Origin: a virus
DNA: 33,690 nucleotides
IMG/VR virus record: IMGVR_UViG_3300046655_000181
Span: 1-33,690 of that record
Direction: 5' to 3' (one strand)
Under the pieces are notes generated by a model. It did no database searches. It saw only the letters and a list, made by a program, of their open reading frames with translations, and was not told where the DNA came from. Numbering within the stretch: the stretch's first letter is position 1; each line of letters starts with the position of its first letter. This document shows positions 1-5,673 of this stretch, piece after piece. Both the position numbers and the translations under genes were made by a program.

Positions 1-9
1 TAGGGAAAA

Positions 10-258
10 ATGTTTAAGGCTATTGTATTAGCCTGTGTAATTGGGTCACCGACTGATTGTGTTGAGTTTCATTCTATAATTTATAGCGACACAAGGGAGG
101 CATGTCGCAGAAGGGCGTTTCAAATGTCAGAGGATATTGGCGAGATAGTTAACCTGATGCCATCAAAGTGGCGATGTAAAAAACTTAAAGAAGGTAATCT
201 AGCTGATGGACCCAATTACTATCTCAGCGGCAGTGGCTGGGGCTACAACCGCCTTTAA
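10..258 (+). CDS. Small hypothetical phage protein, 82 aa
   Basis: The family is not recognised. The ATG is preceded by an AGGGA ribosome site within the first bases of the window. The N-terminus is mildly hydrophobic (residues 3-13) and there are four cysteines (9, 17, 32, 55), which would suit a small exported or disulfide-bearing protein, but no clear signal peptidase site is visible. The frame overlaps the next gene by 53 nt and heads the lysis cassette. If the window ends are joined, the last frame of the window stops at 15-17, overlapping this start by 8 nt, the same kind of overlap seen elsewhere in the genome. That supports it as a real gene. Confidence 0.6.
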   Translation: MFKAIVLACVIGSPTDCVEFHSIIYSDTREACRRRAFQMSEDIGEIVNLMPSKWRCKKLKEGNLADGPNYYLSGSGWGYNRL

Positions 259-679
259 TTCCATAAAGCAAATGATTGCGGCTGGGAAAGATTTGGAGAG
301 CTGCATTGGCGACGTGTCCCGCTGGATGCGTATGGCGTCTGATGTTGACAACGCCGCCAAGCAATCTAAAAACCCGCCAATATTTAAAAAGCTGTTTGCC
401 GCCGGATCTGTCGAGGAAGAAGCTCTCGCCAGCTATGCCGCAAAAAAAAAGTTAGAAGCGCAGCGGCAGGAATTGAAAACATTTTTGAATATGTCGTATG
501 GGCCGCAGGCTTGGGCTGACCTGATCAGACTTGAAGGCAAGATAAGGCGTCAGCGGCAGGAAGCTGTTTACAAACAGCAGGAGTTAAAGCGTCAAATTCT
601 AGAGGGCATTGCAATCGCCATGCTCGCACTGTTATGTTTGGGGTTGTTGGCCGCAATGTTTTGGTTTCTAAAGCGTTGA
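206..679 (+). CDS. Coiled-coil protein with C-terminal membrane anchor, 157 aa
   Basis: The function is unknown. The N-terminus (MDPITISAAVAGATTAF) is amphipathic. Residues about 70-130 are rich in Lys, Arg, Glu and Gln and look helical or coiled-coil. Residues about 135-154 form one hydrophobic segment (IAIAMLALLCLGLLAAMFWF) ending in KR, so the protein is probably tail-anchored in the inner membrane with its bulk in the cytoplasm. An AAGAAGG ribosome site lies upstream. The place next to endolysin and holin suggests a role in lysis or late membrane events, but it lacks the N-terminal anchor of a classical i-spanin, so spanin is not claimed. Confidence 0.7.
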   Translation: MDPITISAAVAGATTAFNSIKQMIAAGKDLESCIGDVSRWMRMASDVDNAAKQSKNPPIFKKLFAAGSVEEEALASYAAKKKLEAQRQELKTFLNMSYGPQAWADLIRLEGKIRRQRQEAVYKQQELKRQILEGIAIAMLALLCLGLLAAMFWFLKR

Positions 680-1095
680 CTGCCACAGTAACAGGGTTAA
701 TGGGAGAATACATTGCTGCCGCAGCTATATTGTCGATTGGAACGCATAAAGTCGCTTTGGCGCAGCAGGATCGTATCGATCTGGTGGCTTTCACTACAGA
801 TCACTTTCTGCGGGTTCAAGTTAAGACTGCGACGCTGCATGAGAGACAATATCGTAACGCCAGTTATCAATTCCAACTTGCTCACGGTAATAAAATCAAA
901 ACTATCCCAAACGAAAAGGACTTTGATATCTATGCTTTGGTTGCCGGTAATCCACAACACAGACGCTGCGTGTTCATGCCCACCAAATCGGTGTCACAAC
1001 GTACTAAACGCATGTCGCCATCGCGGTTTACTGTGGAAGCGGAAATTGAAAGCTGGCATAAAGCGGTTAATTATGTTTTGGAGATAAGACGATGA
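676..1095 (+). CDS. Putative PD-(D/E)XK endonuclease (PDDEXK_11-like), 139 aa
   Basis: The sequence fits small PD-(D/E)XK nucleases of the group I intron endonuclease/PDDEXK_11 type. It has an N-terminal helix with GLMGEY (Glu11), then RIDLVAF (Asp35), then VQVKT (Gln48-x-Lys50, the usual place of E-x-K). These motifs suggest metal-dependent cleavage of DNA, but no target can be named. I chose the TTG start at 676 because it gives a TTGA overlap with the upstream stop and the usual short leader before the G-x-x-GE motif; ATG at 634 and ATG at 700 are in frame and possible. The gene overlaps the endolysin start by 4 nt. A nuclease inside a lysis cassette is unusual. Confidence 0.72.
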   Translation: MTATVTGLMGEYIAAAAILSIGTHKVALAQQDRIDLVAFTTDHFLRVQVKTATLHERQYRNASYQFQLAHGNKIKTIPNEKDFDIYALVAGNPQHRRCVFMPTKSVSQRTKRMSPSRFTVEAEIESWHKAVNYVLEIRR

Positions 1096-1541
1096 ATATT
1101 GAAAAACTGCGCGAAGAGTTAATCTCTGACGAGGGAATGCGGTTAGATATATATAGGTGTACAGAAAATTTTTTGACTGTAGGCGTGGGCCATAAGATTG
1201 TGGCCGGTGATGCAGAACACGGTAAGCCGGAGGGCTACACGATCACCGAGCGTCGTATGAAGCAACTGTTTGAATTGGACGTGGCTGTTGTTCGCGAGGA
1301 CTGTAGTAGGCTTTATGAGGACTTTAGCGAGCTGCCCGAAGAGGCGCAAAGAATTATCGCCAACATGATGTTTAACCTCGGTTTGCCTACCATGAAGAAA
1401 TTTAGGGGCATGCGGCGTTGCGTTGATGAGCGTAACTGGTCAGGGGCCGCTGACGAGATGGTCGACAGTAAGTGGTATGACCAGGTAACGAACCGCGCCA
1501 ATCGTTTGGTCAAGAGGATGAGGGCTTTAGCTGATGAGTGA
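1092..1541 (+). CDS. Endolysin, T4/P1-type lysozyme (GH24 muramidase)
   Basis: It cleaves the MurNAc-GlcNAc bonds of host peptidoglycan at the end of infection. The T4 lysozyme fold is recognisable: SDEGMRLDIYRCTENFLTVGVGH near the N-terminus (residues 12-34), a middle helix with IANMMFNLG, and the C-terminal SKWYDQVTNRANRLV. The catalytic triad reads Glu14, Cys23, Thr29. T4 has Asp at the second place, whereas phage P1 Lyz uses Cys. There is no signal-anchor N-terminus, so export should depend on a holin, as encoded just downstream. A GGAGA ribosome site precedes the ATG. Overlaps of 4 nt upstream and 8 nt downstream imply translational coupling. Confidence 0.93.
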   Translation: MNIEKLREELISDEGMRLDIYRCTENFLTVGVGHKIVAGDAEHGKPEGYTITERRMKQLFELDVAVVREDCSRLYEDFSELPEEAQRIIANMMFNLGLPTMKKFRGMRRCVDERNWSGAADEMVDSKWYDQVTNRANRLVKRMRALADE

Positions 1542-1743
1542 GGAAAAAAAACCACTGACGATTGCAGTTGGAGAGAACAGCTTTGAGCTTGTACTCAGAA
1601 TTTTGGGCAACGAATTTGTGGCTATAAAAATAGGCTCAACAAATTTCTCCGGTAAGTTAATCGCTGGTGGTGTGTTGCTTTTGTTTTTTACGTTTATGCT
1701 GATGGAAGTTTTTGGATTATCCCGAATGTTAGGAGTTGAGTAA
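1534..1743 (+). CDS. Small single-span membrane protein in lysis cassette, 69 aa
   Basis: This is a small protein with a polar N-terminal part (residues 1-42) and one strongly hydrophobic segment at about 43-63 (LIAGGVLLLFFTFMLMEVFGL). It starts inside the endolysin gene (8-nt overlap) and its TAA overlaps the holin ATG by one base, so the three are co-translated. Such a partner next to a holin may be an antiholin, a second holin or a lysis accessory protein; nothing in the sequence decides between these. Confidence 0.7.
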   Translation: MSEEKKPLTIAVGENSFELVLRILGNEFVAIKIGSTNFSGKLIAGGVLLLFFTFMLMEVFGLSRMLGVE

Positions 1744-2105
1744 TGCTAGGTGTGCTAGGGAAAATATTAGGATCGGGTGACGTTATCAGTCAGGGCATGA
1801 AGCTTATTGACGATATGCACACCTCTGATGAGGAAGCTATCGCGGCAAAGAGTAAGGCCCGCATCGACCTGATGACGGCCTACGCGCCATTCAAGATCGC
1901 ACAACGCTATCTTGCGTTGATGTTTGGATTTACGTTTCTGGCTAGTTACATAATTGTGTTGACAATGACTATAGCCGGAGAGGGTGACCCCGACGCGGTG
2001 ACCAAAGTGATGGAACAGTTTAGCATCAATTATGCGATGATGATTATTCTGGGTTTCTATTTTGGTGCCGGTGCGTTGGAGAGCTTCCAGAACAAGAAAA
2101 AATAA
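1743..2105 (+). CDS. Holin, GTA-type three-segment family, 120 aa
   Basis: It resembles the holin family described from alphaproteobacterial gene transfer agents (GTA_holin_3TM). The N-terminal half is charged and amphipathic with a conserved-looking stretch rich in Glu, Ala and Lys (about 29-42), followed by two strong membrane segments at about 56-78 (FGFTFLASYIIVLTMTIAG) and 95-112 (YAMMIILGFYFGAGALES), and a lysine tail. The family role is to permeabilise the inner membrane so that the endolysin reaches the cell wall. It starts at a TAATG junction with the preceding gene and is the last gene of the rightward late transcript before the converging operon. Confidence 0.85.
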   Translation: MLGVLGKILGSGDVISQGMKLIDDMHTSDEEAIAAKSKARIDLMTAYAPFKIAQRYLALMFGFTFLASYIIVLTMTIAGEGDPDAVTKVMEQFSINYAMMIILGFYFGAGALESFQNKKK

Positions 2106-2114
2106 AGGAGTGGA

Positions 2115-2199
2115 TTTGGGGTGGTCTACTAAGACCGTAGGATTGACCCCCATCATGCGTGCATTAGAGGGTTCGCGCAGGTGGGTTCACCACCCCAAA
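2115..2199 (+). other. Structured intergenic element: three-way-junction RNA or convergent terminator
   Basis: Directly after the holin stop, 2115-2125 (TTTGGGGTGGT) pairs perfectly with 2189-2199 (ACCACCCCAAA). Inside, 2126-2129 pairs with 2137-2140 (CTAC/GTAG, 7-nt loop), 2145-2149 with 2183-2188 (one bulged T), and 2156-2161 with 2174-2179 (one G-T pair). The two inner helices abut the ends of the long helix, giving a three-way junction joined by a GATT linker. CTCTTTTT follows at 2201-2208. It lies between converging transcripts, so it may end or protect their 3' ends, or be a small RNA. The pairing is seen directly; the function is inferred. Confidence 0.5.
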
Positions 2200-2206
2200 A
2201 CTCTTT

Positions 2207-2380
2207 TTACCGATAAAAATACTGATAGTCAAATCTATCGGCGGTTTGCATGTTTTCAAAAGTGACGTTGTAGCTTTTGTCATCGATGTGCGTGACCCTC
2301 CGCACCATAGCAGTCACGGGACGGCCATTTGGACCGTCCACTGTGACTAGGTCATCCTCTTTGAAACTTGGCTGTTTCAT
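2207..2380 (-). CDS. Small hypothetical protein, 57 aa
   Basis: A 57-codon frame starts at 2380 and ends with TAA at 2209-2207. Its ATG directly abuts the stop of the upstream OB-fold gene and is preceded by a GGAGG ribosome site within that gene. The protein begins MKQPSFKEDDLVTVDGPNG and contains a KSYNVTFENMQTADRFDY segment. The pattern of short strands around DLVTVDG and TAMVRRVTHIDDKSYNVTF suggests a small SH3-like or beta-barrel fold, as in proteins that pass on a sequence-independent binding surface, but no family is recognised. It is the last gene of the leftward transcript. Confidence 0.7.
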   Translation of the reverse strand: MKQPSFKEDDLVTVDGPNGRPVTAMVRRVTHIDDKSYNVTFENMQTADRFDYQYFYR

Positions 2381-2968
2381 TTAATCCTCCAGCTTTGCTT
2401 TTGTTGGGCGCTTTAAAAACCCAAACTTCTGATCGTCCTTACTTGGCGTGATTGCCGCAATAAATGAGACGCGCTTGCCCTTTAAGTCTGTACCGTCAAA
2501 AAACTGATGGTTAAGGAAAGTCTCAGTTTGCTCCTTCAATTTTTGCGGGATAGACCCCCAAACCTTAAAGCCACTATCGTCGCGCACCAGCATCTTCCAC
2601 TGGCTGCCAAAAGCAGTTTCGCGGATGTCAACAGAGAGAATCACGCCAGTCACCTCTACTCGGCCCTCTGGGCAATCTGCGGCGGCTTCCCACTCAGCGT
2701 TGCGCTCGACTTCGCGCTTTTCTGCGCGTGCCATAGCCTTGCGAACAGCAGCCTCTTGGTTTTCTGTCAGCCTGCCCCACTCATGCAAGGCGTCGCGCAT
2801 GTTGGCGATAAACTCACTGCCGCCAGCAGCCATCAGGCAAAAAGCCTCGATTTCCTTGCGTGTCTCGTCCTCGGCAATCCAGCGCTTGTTGCGCCCCGCA
2901 GTGGCGTTGGCTTTGATATTTCTTTCACGTCCGGCTTCCCAAGCCGCTGGGTCCATAATGTCAGTCAT
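2381..2968 (-). CDS. Putative OB-fold nucleic-acid-binding protein, 195 aa
   Basis: The N-terminal half (residues 1-100) is helical and charged (MTDIMDPAAWEAGRERNIKA). The C-terminal half, from about residue 103, reads as an OB-fold barrel: GRVEVTGVILSVDIRETAFG, KMLVRDDSGFKVWGSIP, KGKRVSFIAAITPSKDD, FGFLKRPTKA. Similar domains occur in phage and bacterial proteins suspected of binding single-stranded DNA or RNA. I chose ATG 2968 because it has an AGGGAGAC ribosome site and lies downstream of the promoter at 2996-3024; a longer frame to 3037 would run through that promoter. The gene is in its own transcription unit after a terminator. Confidence 0.75.
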   Translation of the reverse strand: MTDIMDPAAWEAGRERNIKANATAGRNKRWIAEDETRKEIEAFCLMAAGGSEFIANMRDALHEWGRLTENQEAAVRKAMARAEKREVERNAEWEAAADCPEGRVEVTGVILSVDIRETAFGSQWKMLVRDDSGFKVWGSIPQKLKEQTETFLNHQFFDGTDLKGKRVSFIAAITPSKDDQKFGFLKRPTKAKLED

Positions 2969-2995
2969 TTTTGTCTCCCTTGTTGCTACAATATA

Positions 2996-3024
2996 AACAT
3001 AATGTGATATCACAATAATATCAA
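2996..3024 (-). promoter_or_regulatory. Promoter with 12-bp palindromic operator in the spacer
   Basis: Read leftward, TTGATA (3024-3019) and TATGTT (3001-2996) form a sigma70-like promoter with a 17-nt spacer. The spacer contains the perfect palindrome TGTGATATCACA (3003-3014). The promoter lies between the terminator at 3036-3064 and the OB-fold gene. A repressor bound between -35 and -10 would block RNA polymerase. The LexA-like protein encoded just upstream and the ribbon-helix-helix protein at 5903 are the obvious candidates, although the pairing is inferred. Confidence 0.65.
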
Positions 3025-3035
3025 CCCCCACACAC

Positions 3036-3064
3036 AAATAAAAAGACCCCCGCCGAAACGGGGG
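3036..3064 (-). terminator. Rho-independent terminator of the leftward early operon
   Basis: On the minus strand CCCCCG (3064-3059) pairs with CGGGGG (3052-3047) across a 6-nt loop, followed by TCTTTTTATTT. It lies 42 nt after the LexA-like gene and ahead of the next promoter, so it separates the two leftward units. Confidence 0.85.
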
Positions 3065-3074
3065 CCAAGGTGGA

Positions 3075-3101
3075 TGCGCGGTAAGGGAGGGGAACCGCGC
3101 A
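3075..3101 (-). other. Hairpin after the LexA-like gene
   Basis: TGCGCGGT (3075-3082) and ACCGCGCA (3094-3101) form a perfect 8-bp stem with an 11-nt purine-rich loop on the plus strand (pyrimidine-rich on the transcribed strand). It sits between the stop codon of the LexA-like gene and the terminator, so the mRNA ends in two successive hairpins. A role in 3'-end stability or as a protein-binding site is possible. Confidence 0.5.
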
Positions 3102-3105
3102 CCAA

Positions 3106-3318
3106 CTACAGTAGCCTAAACGCTCTGGCCTTGCCAGCCACCTTTTCCGCTGCGCCGCGTTCAATAAGTCCGGTCATTAACCGGTGGACTTGTGACATGC
3201 TTTTCCCTGTTTTATCGGATAGCTCGTTGATCGTCGGCGTGTAGCCATACCGGCGGGCATACCTGTCGATCACGTTGCGCAGCTCCGCCTGCGCTTTGGT
3301 TAACGGTACATCAATCAT
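3106..3318 (-). CDS. LexA-like N-terminal winged-helix DNA-binding protein, 70 aa
   Basis: The whole protein aligns by eye with the DNA-binding domain of LexA: LTKAQAELRNVIDRYARRYGYTPTINELSDKTGKSMSQVHRLMTGLIERG, then a wing (AAEKVAGKARAFRLL). The C-terminal dimerisation and Ser-Lys autoproteolysis domain of full LexA is absent, so RecA-stimulated self-cleavage is not possible. It is expected to act as a small transcriptional regulator. It overlaps the upstream exonuclease gene by 8 nt and is the last gene of its operon, next to the palindromic operator at 3003-3014. Confidence 0.82.
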   Translation of the reverse strand: MIDVPLTKAQAELRNVIDRYARRYGYTPTINELSDKTGKSMSQVHRLMTGLIERGAAEKVAGKARAFRLL

Positions 3319-4273
3319 CGTCGAACACCTTTACAGTTAAAGTTGTCTGCCTTGCTATGCGGGCTGGCTTGGCGACAGTTGTCTTGGCTGGCTGCGCTTT
3401 GAAGTTCCGCATGGGCCACTTGATAACGTGCCTCCGGTTGCCGATCAGGGCGACCGCCTCCTCATGTGACCCCATATGCTCCTTTAAGGCTGCCTCAGCC
3501 TCATCTATGTCAGCCTCAGCAGCTTTCTTTGCAGACTTCGCATTAACAAGCTGCTCGGCCCAGTCGACGTTCTCACCGGCCAGCTCAAGCGGCTCGGCAC
3601 CGTCGTCCACTCTAGGATATGCAGTGTTACCGTCAGAGCTGGTCAGGACCGGATACCAGTCAATGTCGAACTTGCGGCGCTCAAAATCCTCGACAATGTC
3701 AACGATCTCGGCTTGTCGAGCCGCGTTGGCTTGGTAAAGGAATATCCTCAGCTCTACACCGCCGTATAAGACGCATACAGCGCCCCAAGTGCGTTTAGCG
3801 CACATAAGCTGCCCTTGGAGCTGCAACGGCCCTCTGTGGGGCGCTGGGGCGTCTTCCGGCCTACTGCTCGTTGCCTTGCTCTCCAAGACGCCGACGCCGT
3901 CGACATAGACCGGACCCTCTGGGCAATAGATGCCCTTGGATGCGTCGGTCACGACCTCATGCCCCAGACCTCCGTCAGCCGTGCCGTCAAGCGACGCGGC
4001 AAACGGTATCTTATCGTGGAACAGCGCGTCGTGTTCCAGTTGCAGGTCGGTCAGACCAAGCCGCTCTGCCGCAATGGTCAGAATGATGGTTTCAAGGTGG
4101 TTACCCCACTCGGTCGCCTCGTTACCAGTAAACGGGTCGGGGTCAGGTTTGCCCTCAACCACGGCCAGTGCCTTTGCAAGCTGGTCGTTTGGCGTTCGAT
4201 ACGGTGATAAGTTTGCTGCGACCGGAATTACTGACGCGGTTAAAATATCGTCCGGTGTTCTTTTGCCTACCAT
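3311..4273 (-). CDS. YqaJ-like viral recombinase (lambda exonuclease family), 320 aa
   Basis: It shows the YqaJ/lambda exonuclease motifs in order: WGNHLE at 56-61, SLDGT with Asp96, LESK with Glu131 and Lys133, and LQLQGQLMC with Gln at 151-155. Enzymes of this fold digest one strand of double-stranded DNA ends to start strand annealing. The C-terminal third (about 235-320) adds a helical segment and a basic Lys/Arg/Ala-rich end. An AAGGAG ribosome site precedes the ATG at 4273. A partner annealing protein of the Bet or RecT type is not recognised; the OB-fold protein at 2381-2968 could fill that place, but this is inference. Confidence 0.86.
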   Translation of the reverse strand: MVGKRTPDDILTASVIPVAANLSPYRTPNDQLAKALAVVEGKPDPDPFTGNEATEWGNHLETIILTIAAERLGLTDLQLEHDALFHDKIPFAASLDGTADGGLGHEVVTDASKGIYCPEGPVYVDGVGVLESKATSSRPEDAPAPHRGPLQLQGQLMCAKRTWGAVCVLYGGVELRIFLYQANAARQAEIVDIVEDFERRKFDIDWYPVLTSSDGNTAYPRVDDGAEPLELAGENVDWAEQLVNAKSAKKAAEADIDEAEAALKEHMGSHEEAVALIGNRRHVIKWPMRNFKAQPAKTTVAKPARIARQTTLTVKVFDDD

Positions 4274-4300
4274 TTTTAATCTCCTTGTTTTGGTGGGGTG

Positions 4301-4318
4301 TGGTTAGTTTGCTAACCA
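4301..4318 (-). other. Hairpin spanning a stop codon inside the leftward operon
   Basis: TGGTTAG (4301-4307) and CTAACCA (4312-4318) form a 7-bp stem with a 4-nt loop that includes the TAA of the 37-residue gene and lies 28 nt upstream of the exonuclease ATG. There is no T-run, so it is not a simple terminator. It could couple or limit translation, or set an mRNA processing site. Confidence 0.45.
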
Positions 4319-4417
4319 AACCATCAACCCCCAGATGTTGTATTTTTCGCTGATCATGTTGGTGAATGAGAGGGCCAGCAATAAAAGCAAAGCCCCCCCT
4401 ACAATATCCTGCTTCAT
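4304..4417 (-). CDS. Small membrane peptide, 37 aa
   Basis: The frame starts at 4417, its ATGA overlapping the stop of the peptidase-like gene, and ends at 4304-4306. The GGGGAG ribosome site is in the end of that gene. The peptide starts MKQDIVGGALLLLLALSF and has one hydrophobic stretch at about 5-18 and a second weaker one near the end (IWGLMVWLAN). It is very short but has the overlap and ribosome site of a real coupled gene. Its function is unknown; single-span peptides of early phage operons are often host-directed. Confidence 0.55.
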   Translation of the reverse strand: MKQDIVGGALLLLLALSFTNMISEKYNIWGLMVWLAN

Positions 4418-5241
4418 GCTGCGCTCCCCATTTCACGTTTCAGATGGCCCCACCTTTTATGAAACTCGACCAACTCAATCATGCAATGCTCAACCTCATC
4501 CCAGTCATGGCAGAACCTGCCATCGTTATTAATCTCCGCATCACGCGAAGCTGGGTGGCTACTGTCTTCGACCAGCTCGTATATCAATTGGTCTAGGCTA
4601 CTGTTGACCCAGTAATTAGTCTCGTAACCGTATTCTATGTCATACGACAAGCCAACGTCTGGATTATCGGCAATCAACTTGCGAACCCGACGGTAACAGT
4701 CCGGTGACTTTCTAGACTTGGGCTGCTCAATAAACGGAATGCGGATCTTGCCATCAGCCGCAATCGGTGTCAGCTCGTACACGTCCCTGACACGGGCGCG
4801 GCGCTTGACGCGCTTGTCTCGGATGCTGATAAGCTCTTTGACAATGCCGCAGATATAACGTCTTCCAGTAATGATCTGCCAATGCCACCCAGCCGATACC
4901 AAGAACACACGACCGGCAGTCCGCTCGGATGTTGTATTCTTCAACCAGCGTGCCAGCGTCGGGCTATCGGAAGCCGTTAGACCTGCGCCGCGATATGATA
5001 CGCGGCTCATGTCAATGCCAAGGTGCTTGAACGCGGTTTTAATCTGGTGGTCGCTAGTGCCTTTCACGGCGTGAACCTGCGTGAATATGCTTCGGATCAG
5101 TCGCGATGCGTCGCCGGTCGTAATGCCGGACATGATCGAAAGAACGGCTGGCCCGCAGTAGCGGTTCCTGTCGGACTTCTTAGTGCCGTTGTTTACGGGG
5201 CGAACTTTAAAGGCCGCAATCTTTTTAAATGTAACAGTCAT
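4414..5241 (-). CDS. Papain-like/C39-like cysteine peptidase-type protein, 275 aa
   Basis: The N-terminal part has the signature of papain-like and C39-like peptidases: RNRYCGPAVLSIMSG with the likely nucleophile Cys29, and VFLVSAGWHWQIITG with His120, about 90 residues apart. The third catalytic residue is not clear. The C-terminal part (about 150-275) is basic, then acidic, with DCYRRVRKLIADNP and no recognised domain. Either it is an active peptidase acting early in infection or a catalytically altered relative. ATG 5241 was preferred over the longer frame because AAAGGGAG lies just upstream and a strong hairpin (5259-5278) would fall within the extension. Confidence 0.68.
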   Translation of the reverse strand: MTVTFKKIAAFKVRPVNNGTKKSDRNRYCGPAVLSIMSGITTGDASRLIRSIFTQVHAVKGTSDHQIKTAFKHLGIDMSRVSYRGAGLTASDSPTLARWLKNTTSERTAGRVFLVSAGWHWQIITGRRYICGIVKELISIRDKRVKRRARVRDVYELTPIAADGKIRIPFIEQPKSRKSPDCYRRVRKLIADNPDVGLSYDIEYGYETNYWVNSSLDQLIYELVEDSSHPASRDAEINNDGRFCHDWDEVEHCMIELVEFHKRWGHLKREMGSAA

Positions 5242-5258
5242 ACCAATCTCCCTTTCGG

Positions 5259-5278
5259 GCGGGGCTGTTAAGCCCCGC
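5259..5278 (-). other. Strong intergenic hairpin upstream of the peptidase-like gene
   Basis: GCGGGGCT (5259-5266) and AGCCCCGC (5271-5278) make a perfect 8-bp stem closed by a 4-nt loop. It fills the gap between two leftward genes, a few bases before the ribosome site of the downstream one, and lacks a T-run on the transcribed strand. It may be an mRNA processing or stability element, or may tune translation. Confidence 0.55.
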
Positions 5279-5283
5279 ATTAG

Positions 5284-5673
5284 TTAAAAATTAAAATCGT
5301 ATTTTTTTGAAGGGGTGTCGCTCATGTAGTAGCGACTGCCGTCAGCGCATTGCCAGCGCATTTTTGCTTTTGACCAACGGATTGTAACCAAGCGTCCATC
5401 CTCGTCAGGCGAAATGCTCCATGAGTTGCGCTGGTCATCATTGTTGGTGCAATGAGCAGAAAAGCCGCCAGAAACAAACTTAGGCTTCCAGCCTTCCGCA
5501 CGCTCCGCTTTCATGGCGCGGATAACAACTTTGTTTTCGGTGCGAACATCGACAACCTCAAACGGCTCGACATCTGAATAGCCGGAAAAATTTGCAAAAG
5601 CTTTGATTGGCTTGTTGCGGGCGATTGTTTTGGCGTTTTGCTTTGCAATATATTCTTTGTGATTAAAAGTCAT
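5284..5673 (-). CDS. Hypothetical early protein, 129 aa
   Basis: This is the first gene of the leftward operon, about 45 nt downstream of its promoter's -10, with an AAGGAG ribosome site before the ATG. The N-terminus is basic (MTFNHKEYIAKQNAKTIARNKPIKAF). The rest is mixed strand-like sequence with KVVIRAMKAERAEGWKPKF and RWSKAKMRWQCADGSRYY. I see no membrane segment and no known motif. As the most promoter-proximal early gene it is probably made soon after entry and may be a host-takeover protein, but this rests on position only. Confidence 0.65.
   Translation of the reverse strand: MTFNHKEYIAKQNAKTIARNKPIKAFANFSGYSDVEPFEVVDVRTENKVVIRAMKAERAEGWKPKFVSGGFSAHCTNNDDQRNSWSISPDEDGRLVTIRWSKAKMRWQCADGSRYYMSDTPSKKYDFNF

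Noticed and set aside
2171-2188. Pair of GTTC direct repeats resembling the alphaproteobacterial LexA box
   Set aside because: The spacing is 10 nt, not the 7 nt of the usual GTTC-N7-GTTC box, and the site is in a 3' region.
2115-2199. tRNA-like outline of the structured element on either strand (7-bp GGGGTGG/CCACCCC end and an arm with a 7-nt loop)
   Set aside because: The loop lacks TTC, there is no proper anticodon arm and no CCA context; a three-way junction describes it better.
2507-3007. Open frames on the plus strand opposite the OB-fold gene
   Set aside because: They run through the promoter and the gene on the other strand; the minus-strand frame has the ribosome site and the recognisable domain.
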